This document shows positions 15,619 to 20,658 of a stretch of DNA of 20,658 nucleotides, piece after piece (the stretch's first letter is position 1; every line of letters begins with the position of its first letter). The translations under genes were made by a program, and so were the position numbers. Below the pieces are notes generated by a model. That model was not told the DNA's origin and did no database searches. It saw only the letters and a list, made by a program, of their open reading frames with translations. Source of the DNA: CAZINM01 sp964540605 (GTDB lineage: Bacteria > Patescibacteriota > Dojkabacteria > SC72 > JAHDCA01); contig CAZINM010000011.1 of assembly GCA_964540605.1 (NCBI GenBank), forward strand, positions 1 through 20,658, written 5' to 3'.

Positions 15619-16041
15619 TTAAAGCTCACTTATCGTCAATGGATAATCTGACACATCAACTTGATACTTCTTCTCATACTCTGACTCTCCATAATCACTA
15701 GTGATCACAACCTCCTTAAGTGTAGTATCACCACCAATATTTGAAACTACAGAATCACACTCCCCTGTTGGGAATGTCATATTAAAACTCCCAGTATAAT
15801 CCGGATCGAATTTAACCAATTCTAATGTCTCTTCCAAACACACCTCAGCTTCTAAACTGGCTTGGGTGAAATGAGCATAACCTTTAGATGCTTTTCTAAC
15901 ATCAATACTTACAGCAACTAAACTCAAACCTCCTATCAATAGAATTGACGCAACTAGAACAACAGTTGGCAATGCAATGCTTCCACCATATCTAATTTTT
16001 AAATTCGGCATTTCAATTGTATTTTTAAGGTGCAACATCAT
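15619..16041 (-). CDS. PilX-like small pseudopilin
   Basis: A 140-residue protein with a hydrophobic N-terminal helix preceded by a glycine pair (GGSIALPTVVLVASILL), followed by a helix containing EAEVCLEETLELVK, and a small C-terminal domain with a second cysteine (TGECDSV). This matches the pattern of PilX-like minor pilins frequent in CPR genomes: the position that is Glu+5 in ordinary pilins is proline here. It overlaps the upstream pseudopilin by ATGA. The start at 16041 places 20 residues before the hydrophobic part; M12 (MPNLKIRYGG) is an alternative that gives a more usual short leader. It would be a minor subunit in priming or capping the fibre. Family level is inferred from pattern. 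Confidence 0.7.
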   Translation of the reverse strand: MMLHLKNTIEMPNLKIRYGGSIALPTVVLVASILLIGGLSLVAVSIDVRKASKGYAHFTQASLEAEVCLEETLELVKFDPDYTGSFNMTFPTGECDSVVSNIGGDTTLKEVVITSDYGESEYEKKYQVDVSDYPLTISEL

Positions 16042-16529
16042 GGCAATATATAAAATAATTCATGTTCTAAAGATAAGGTTGTGATGTTCCTATCAGACAT
16101 CTCAATAGTGAAATCTATCCTATACATAGTAGTATCCGCATCTTGGACTACATCAGCTCTAAACTTTTTAACATCGATATTTGGAGATGTAATAGCATAA
16201 GTATTTGTACCATCTGTGATATACAAAGTTCCATCGTTCACATAATACTCTTTGTATCCTGCACCATAAGCAACTCTTACAGTGCTTAGATCTACATCAG
16301 TTGTAGAATTTGCACTATCAAAACTGTCGGAATTTCTCATAGTATCTTCAAGATGTTCAGTCAAGAATATCTCAAACCTTTGAATATTCAATGTAGCCGA
16401 GGATCTTTGATTAGCTTGCCCAATATTAAAATAGAACTGCATAAGGGTTAGAAACAGCATTGCAAACATACCGAGATATATTACTGATTCCATCATAGTT
16501 ATTCCATTGTATTTTGTTGTATCTGCCAT
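16038..16529 (-). CDS. Type IV pilin-like protein (minor pseudopilin)
   Basis: A 163-residue prepilin. The leader MADTTKYNG is cut before ITMMESVIYLGMF, giving Glu at +5 of the mature protein, the standard mark of type IV pilins and type II secretion pseudopilins. A hydrophobic helix to about residue 35 continues into an amphipathic helix (NIQRFEIFLTEHLEDTM) and a beta-rich globular head with no cysteine. The N-terminal pattern with a helix followed by FDSANSTT-type loops resembles GspJ/PilW-like minor subunits. It begins 35 bases after the propeller pseudopilin, with AAAGG upstream as a distant Shine-Dalgarno, and its stop overlaps the PilX-like gene. It requires a prepilin peptidase encoded outside this window. 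Confidence 0.82.
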   Translation of the reverse strand: MADTTKYNGITMMESVIYLGMFAMLFLTLMQFYFNIGQANQRSSATLNIQRFEIFLTEHLEDTMRNSDSFDSANSTTDVDLSTVRVAYGAGYKEYYVNDGTLYITDGTNTYAITSPNIDVKKFRADVVQDADTTMYRIDFTIEMSDRNITTLSLEHELFYILP

Positions 16530-16564
16530 TTTTTATAAAAAACCTTTGTGTTTATTAAGCAAAT

Positions 16565-18544
16565 TTACTCTTCAAAAAATATATCTATCCTCTCCAAAAC
16601 TGGAGTATAGTCAGGACTTGAAGTCGTCATGTAAGCTTTGAATTGCATATACTGCTTGCCATCTAATGAGCTAGGAATTTCCGCATAAGTGGGATCTGTA
16701 AACCATGTCGTGTCTGTTCCGTCGGGACCAATCCACGATGCAGATTCAACTCCACCTGATGTTGTTGCTGCTCGCACCTGCATAGTAATATCTGTCCCCT
16801 CAACTAATGTTTCGAGCCATCTGAAGTAATAGTAATCAACATTTGCTGAATCTGTGTCATATACAGGAGAATAATATGTTCCATAGGCATAGTATCCATA
16901 TCCTTGTCCTCCGAACTCTCCCTCATCACCACGAACGATTTGGAACTCAGCATCAGAGTTTTCCACGATCGCATAGGTGTAATAGTTTTCAACTTCAAAT
17001 ACAGGATCAATAAGAGTTGTAGCATCAATGTCGTTGAAGTTCTCATCTACTTCCATTCCGCCACAATCAATGAACTCTTCTTCATCTTCCCAAGTCCAAA
17101 CTCTATAGTTCATTTGACCTGTGTAGTGATCTCCAGCTACAACAAAAACTTTATCTTCTTCAACTACTGCAAGGGATGTAGTTTGCATTGTTGAAACATC
17201 AATAGAATTTACAACAGAAATTGTTCCATCTGGATCTGAGATATCTAACAAAAATAGTTCATCCTCGGTTGCTGATAGAGAGGTAAGAACAAATGCTCTT
17301 TCTCCAGATTCAGTTACAACAACATCTCTGGTATTCATTGAATTAACAGAAAATTGATTAACTACTACAAGATCATAAGGATCAGTAATATCAACTACAT
17401 ATAACTCATAGGTATCCATTTCAATACCAACAAACATATAATCACCAAAAGGATCTAGATCTTTTATTATTCCGGATGAACCACCAATAGTTATTGTGTC
17501 ATAAACGGTCCTTGCGCCAGTAAATGCTGTCAAGTCAAAGGATGTTAAATTTCTTGCATATGCCACATACCCAACTGTTCCGATTGCAGTAGTCACATGA
17601 GAATCTTGTACTCCTGGAGCATTAACAGTTCCTACATCTTTATACGGAGTTATATCGTGGTTAATTATCCTTACCTCACGAGCATTATCATCAGTTGCAA
17701 GCAATGCATATCTTGTACTAGGTATTGCATAAGAATAATTGATCTTACCAGTATCCCAGCTTCCAAGAAAACTCACTTGAGGTTCATCATAAGCAACCGG
17801 GGTTACAAGCATTTTTGTAAAAGCTACACCAGATGCATTTGCTCCAGTAGTAAAAAAGGCGTATTCACCTTGAGCTCTAACTGAGGTAGGGACACCTGAA
17901 CCAGGAATATTATAATATGTAGTTGATAATATCGGATTACACCAGTTAGGAGCGAAATCTACAACCAATTCCAAAGTTACCTCACCACCTTCCTCATTTG
18001 TTCCCATTGTTCTATCATGAGTACCTAGAACCCATTCCGATTCTTCATCATTCCTCCACCTTTGTATCTCCCAATCATTTACATATGTTAGTATCGATCT
18101 ATTCTGCTCTGTACCCCAATAATCATCCCAAGAAGCATAAACTATTACTTTTTTGGTATGTGGATCAAGTAGCCCACCAGTTTCAACAATATTGTTATCC
18201 TCATCTCTATATACATCTTCGACTGTAAAATATGTTGTAACACCATTTGAAACATTTGTTCCAGTTGCAATTGCTAGAACATCTCCGGATATAGAGAAAT
18301 ATTTATTTGTTCCCCCAGTTTGTGAAGATAGACCACTCCAATCTATAGCTTTGTAATCAATTACACCATCCATCAACTGATTCATTTGACTATTTGCATC
18401 TATAGTAATTTCTTGGTTTTTCACAAACGCAACTGCATCCATAGAAAACACAGCAACAGAGCCAACCATGATCACAAAAATCCCCATAGCTACTACTATT
18501 TCAAGGATACTAAACCCTTCATATTTTTCGTTAAAGTTTTTCAT
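16565..18544 (-). CDS. Large pseudopilin with beta-propeller and C-terminal beta-sandwich
   Basis: A 659-residue protein from the ATG at 18544. The leader ends in EG, followed by FSILEIVVAMGIF with Glu at +5, so it is a prepilin. Ordinary pseudopilins have about 150-250 residues; this one carries a large head. Residues about 245-480 contain LVIVD-type propeller repeats, seen in YELYVVDITDPYD and DELFLLDISDPDG with the connecting strands. Residues about 540-659 (SPVYDTDSANVDYYYF, MQVRAATTS, TPVLERIDIFFEE) resemble a beta-sandwich module of bacterial surface proteins. It overlaps the end of the GspH-like gene by 14 bases. A head this large can hardly pack along a fibre, so it most likely sits at the tip and binds something outside the cell. 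The pilin part is firm; the propeller call is by repeat pattern. Confidence 0.85.
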   Translation of the reverse strand: MKNFNEKYEGFSILEIVVAMGIFVIMVGSVAVFSMDAVAFVKNQEITIDANSQMNQLMDGVIDYKAIDWSGLSSQTGGTNKYFSISGDVLAIATGTNVSNGVTTYFTVEDVYRDEDNNIVETGGLLDPHTKKVIVYASWDDYWGTEQNRSILTYVNDWEIQRWRNDEESEWVLGTHDRTMGTNEEGGEVTLELVVDFAPNWCNPILSTTYYNIPGSGVPTSVRAQGEYAFFTTGANASGVAFTKMLVTPVAYDEPQVSFLGSWDTGKINYSYAIPSTRYALLATDDNAREVRIINHDITPYKDVGTVNAPGVQDSHVTTAIGTVGYVAYARNLTSFDLTAFTGARTVYDTITIGGSSGIIKDLDPFGDYMFVGIEMDTYELYVVDITDPYDLVVVNQFSVNSMNTRDVVVTESGERAFVLTSLSATEDELFLLDISDPDGTISVVNSIDVSTMQTTSLAVVEEDKVFVVAGDHYTGQMNYRVWTWEDEEEFIDCGGMEVDENFNDIDATTLIDPVFEVENYYTYAIVENSDAEFQIVRGDEGEFGGQGYGYYAYGTYYSPVYDTDSANVDYYYFRWLETLVEGTDITMQVRAATTSGGVESASWIGPDGTDTTWFTDPTYAEIPSSLDGKQYMQFKAYMTTSSPDYTPVLERIDIFFEE

Positions 18545-19010
18545 AATACGATAATCCTTCACGATTAATTGTTACTCTATACAGAACAAAACCATCTGAA
18601 ACAGTAATTGTCCCATATGCATTAGGTCTAAATTTACCACGATCAAAAACTAACTCTGTTGTTGGATTACTTGTAGCAATATCTGTTAATGAGACATCTG
18701 TAATTTCAACATCATTATTCATTGTTATAGTTAATGTTTCTGTTGCAGTAGCGTAAGATGACCCAGTATAGACATCGTAAGTGTCTGCATTGAAACGAAT
18801 TCCATGAGCTGAGCCATCAAGTTGAGTATAAGATTCTTGCTGTACAGAAAATATAAATGTATTAATATCCGCAGCATAGTATGAAGTTCGAGTCGACCCA
18901 AGCTGAGAGAAAGATAATGGAACTAGCAAAAAAGCACCAATAGAGAATATACCTAAGACGATCATCACCTCAATATATGTAAAAGCTTTGTATTTACTAG
19001 ACACCTTCAT
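18531..19010 (-). CDS. GspH/FimT-like pseudopilin
   Basis: A 159-residue prepilin: the leader MKVSSKYKA precedes FTYIEVMIVLGIF, with Glu at +5. The residue before the cut is alanine instead of the usual glycine, which some prepilin peptidases accept. After the N-terminal helix comes a beta-rich domain with HGIRF and FDRGKFRPNAYGTI, a pattern of GspH/FimT-type minor pseudopilins. A Shine-Dalgarno (AGGA, 19018-19021) sits 7 bases before the ATG and lies inside the end of pilC, whose reading frame overlaps by 14 bases. It is the first pseudopilin of the operon and would take part in priming fibre assembly. Confidence 0.8.
   Translation of the reverse strand: MKVSSKYKAFTYIEVMIVLGIFSIGAFLLVPLSFSQLGSTRTSYYAADINTFIFSVQQESYTQLDGSAHGIRFNADTYDVYTGSSYATATETLTITMNNDVEITDVSLTDIATSNPTTELVFDRGKFRPNAYGTITVSDGFVLYRVTINREGLSYYEKL
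18555..18559 (-). promoter_or_regulatory. Shine-Dalgarno choosing the propeller-pseudopilin start
   Basis: AAGGA lies 10 bases before the ATG at 18544 on the minus strand. The upstream alternative is a GTG at 18562 that would run through this site and add six residues. The ATG also gives a leader of ordinary length, so 18544 is preferred. Confidence 0.6.
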
Positions 19011-20157
19011 TTATGCTTCCTGTTAACTGATAAATAGGTAAAATTATGAATATTGCTAAAGCACCGATCATTAAACCAATAAATATCAACAATATTGGCT
19101 CAAGAATTGTAGCCATATTGTCACTCATATCTTTTACTTGGGTAGCATAAAAATCAAAGAGATACATAAGATTCTCTTCTAAAGCTCCAGTTTCTTCACC
19201 AACCTGCAACATTTTCACATATGTACCAGGGAAGAAATCAGGATATTTCGCCAAAGAACTAGATAAACTATCCCCACTTTCAACATCATCCCAAACCAGA
19301 GCAAGTACCTCTTCGTAAGCTTTATTACTAACAGTTTCTCTTGCAATACCTAACGCATTCACAATTGGAATACCACTCTCTAATAATATACCTAAAGTAC
19401 GAGAGAAATTCGTTAAAACCTTCGCCTTGTTTATATCCTTAATGATCGGCATTTTAAACATCACTTTTGATATTAGAACTGCTCCTTTTGGTGTTTTTGC
19501 CAATCGATAAATTATAAAACCAATAACAGCTAAAACTATAACTATAGGTAAGGCGTACTGTCTTACAAAATGAGAAAAATCCATCATCAACTTTGTCATT
19601 GGAGGTAATTTTTTAAAAGAACTGAACAGATCCTCCAAAGTTGGGAATATAAAGAATATTACTCCTAACATTTCAGCCATGGTAAAAAAGAATACAATAA
19701 TTGGATATGTTAAAGCACCTTTTACTTTAGAGTTCAATTCATGATTCTGCTTTAAAAAATCTGCTAAAAAAAGCAGATTCCTTTCTAAAGTGCCACCTTG
19801 CTCACCAACATCAACCAAAGAAAGCATAACTTTATCAAATATTTTAGGATATTTTTTCATTGCTGTAGCCATGGATATACCTTCTTGAACTTCTGAATAA
19901 ACATCTTTATAGATCTGTTGAAGGTACTCATTGTGAGCCTGTTCGGCCATAATAACCAGAGTTTCAGCCAATGAAAGACCTGACCTTAGCATGATCGCTA
20001 TGTGCCTCATAGTTAATGATATATCCAAAGTACTAACTTTTGGCCCTCCAATAGTTAGCTTTTTATTCAAAAAACCTTTTTTCTTCTCTTCTTGTGGTAA
20101 TTCCTGTCCAATATTTGAAGCAATATTTGTATTAGCTTTTATCGTTTGTATTGCCAT
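18997..20157 (-). CDS. pilC: Type IV pilus/type II secretion inner-membrane platform protein
   Basis: A 386-residue PilC/GspF protein, the membrane platform that couples the cytoplasmic ATPase to pilin insertion. It has two T2SSF repeats: the first from about residue 48 (MRHIAIMLRSGLSLAETL, then VGEQGG at 117-122), the second from about 250 (FSRTLGILLESGIPIVNAL, then VGEETG at 319-324). Membrane segments are at about 151-171, 203-218 and 352-375. Length is normal; the N-terminal 45 residues are polar and lysine-rich. It begins 2 bases after the ATPase stop. The coding sequence contains an odd terminator-like hairpin (19758-19779). Confidence 0.96.
   Translation of the reverse strand: MAIQTIKANTNIASNIGQELPQEEKKKGFLNKKLTIGGPKVSTLDISLTMRHIAIMLRSGLSLAETLVIMAEQAHNEYLQQIYKDVYSEVQEGISMATAMKKYPKIFDKVMLSLVDVGEQGGTLERNLLFLADFLKQNHELNSKVKGALTYPIIVFFFTMAEMLGVIFFIFPTLEDLFSSFKKLPPMTKLMMDFSHFVRQYALPIVIVLAVIGFIIYRLAKTPKGAVLISKVMFKMPIIKDINKAKVLTNFSRTLGILLESGIPIVNALGIARETVSNKAYEEVLALVWDDVESGDSLSSSLAKYPDFFPGTYVKMLQVGEETGALEENLMYLFDFYATQVKDMSDNMATILEPILLIFIGLMIGALAIFIILPIYQLTGSINEGV
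19758..19779 (-). repeat. Terminator-like hairpin inside pilC
   Basis: AATCTGCT and AGCAGATT form a perfect 8-base stem around a six-base homopolymer loop. On the coding (minus) strand the stem runs straight into further Ts (four T, then AAA). This looks like an intrinsic terminator lying within the gene, encoding part of LLFLADFLK. It may be coincidental, because the codons also fit the protein family. Confidence 0.35.
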
Positions 20158-20159
20158 TA

Positions 20160-20658
20160 CTACTCCTCCCTAATAGCTGTAACACGAATTAATTCTTCTA
20201 CAGAGGTAACCCCCCTCTGAACTTTCTTAAACCCATCTTCAACAATAAGCATTAGACCACCTTTTCTTGCAACATCAAAAAGCTCATCAGTTGTAGCAGC
20301 TTCTGAGATCTTCTGACGCAAGGCCTTATCAATTTCAAGCACTTCATAAAGACCAATCCTTCCCTTGTAGCCAGTTTTATGACATTTATCACAACCTACA
20401 GGTTCATATACTGGTTCACCAGCTTTCATTAAACGAGCAATATCAGGCCTAACTTTCGATAATTCACTCTTATCTTCCTTAGAAAATACTACCTTCTTCT
20501 TACAGTTCTCGCAAAGTCTTCTAGCAAGACGCTGAGCAACAATGACATTAACAGTCGAAGCAACAAGAAACTCCTCAATACCCATATCGATCAAACGAGG
20601 TATAGTAGTAATAGAATCATTCGTATGTATAGTAGATAAAACTAAGTGACCAGTTAAC
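20160..20658 (-). CDS. pilB: Type IV pilus/type II secretion assembly ATPase, C-terminal part (5' end outside window)
   Basis: The frame is open from the window edge; 165 residues are visible. They begin with TGHLVLSTIHTND, the histidine-box region of GspE/PilB ATPases, followed by PRLIDMGIEEFL, VAQRLARRLC and the zinc-binding tetracysteine element (CENCKK and CDKCHKTGYKGR), then the C-terminal EVLEIDKALR and a helical end. The Walker A and B motifs lie upstream, outside the window. The TTG at 20594 is not the start; the homology runs through it. It powers pilin addition through the PilC platform encoded immediately downstream, and is upstream of the whole operon. GspE of a type II system is equally possible from this fragment; the zinc element and gene set fit PilB/GspE. 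Confidence 0.95.
   Translation of the reverse strand, partial: LTGHLVLSTIHTNDSITTIPRLIDMGIEEFLVASTVNVIVAQRLARRLCENCKKKVVFSKEDKSELSKVRPDIARLMKAGEPVYEPVGCDKCHKTGYKGRIGLYEVLEIDKALRQKISEAATTDELFDVARKGGLMLIVEDGFKKVQRGVTSVEELIRVTAIREE
20165..20169 (-). promoter_or_regulatory. Strong Shine-Dalgarno of pilC
   Basis: GGAGG, 7 bases before the pilC ATG at 20157, lies inside the last codons and just before the stop of the ATPase gene. It shows that this organism uses canonical Shine-Dalgarno sites, in contrast to the A and B genes downstream, which have none. Confidence 0.8.

Noticed and set aside
20160..20594. TTG at 20594 as the start of a short separate protein
   Set aside because: The conserved GspE/PilB sequence continues upstream of it in the same frame to the window edge.

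Overview
The window looks like a low-GC genome of the Candidate Phyla Radiation (Patescibacteria). The reasons are a form II/III RuBisCO, compact same-strand operons with overlapping stop and start codons, a type IV pilus-like gene set, and large exported proteins of unrecognised family. UGA is a normal stop (two clear ATGA stop/start overlaps), which argues against the lineages that read UGA as glycine. The phylum cannot be fixed from the sequence alone. No tRNA, rRNA, CRISPR array or insertion sequence was seen, and no gene-free stretch exceeds 300 bases.

Right part, 20658 down to 6706, minus strand: one long probable operon. It runs: pilB/gspE-type ATPase (5' end outside the window), pilC/gspF-type platform protein, a GspH-like pseudopilin, a large pseudopilin carrying a beta-propeller, a small pseudopilin, a PilX-like pseudopilin, then two consecutive gene pairs. 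Each pair is a membrane-anchored helical protein of about 440 to 500 residues (A) followed by a secreted, cysteine-rich, beta-rich protein of about 1000 residues (B). The two B proteins are clear paralogues over their whole length. A hairpin terminator at 6654-6683 closes the operon. The simplest reading is a pilus or pseudopilus machine making a fibre whose tip or surface components are the propeller pseudopilin and the B proteins.

Middle, 5144-6613, plus strand: a lone form II/III RuBisCO with every catalytic residue in place and an enlarged insertion where the Rubisco assembly domain lies. No partner genes of the nucleotide (AMP) pathway are in the window.

Left part, 4999 down to 1, minus strand: a second operon with a single-pass membrane protein, a DsbA-like thioredoxin-fold protein whose active site is CPFS rather than CPxC, a VKOR-type membrane oxidoreductase, and a large exported subtilisin-like protease that runs off the window edge. 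The protease seems to carry a degenerate peptidoglycan-amidase/PGRP-like region before the peptidase domain. This operon would serve oxidative folding and processing outside the membrane. The cysteine-rich B proteins, with 20 and 22 cysteines near their N-termini, are obvious possible clients, but that link is inferred from proximity and composition.
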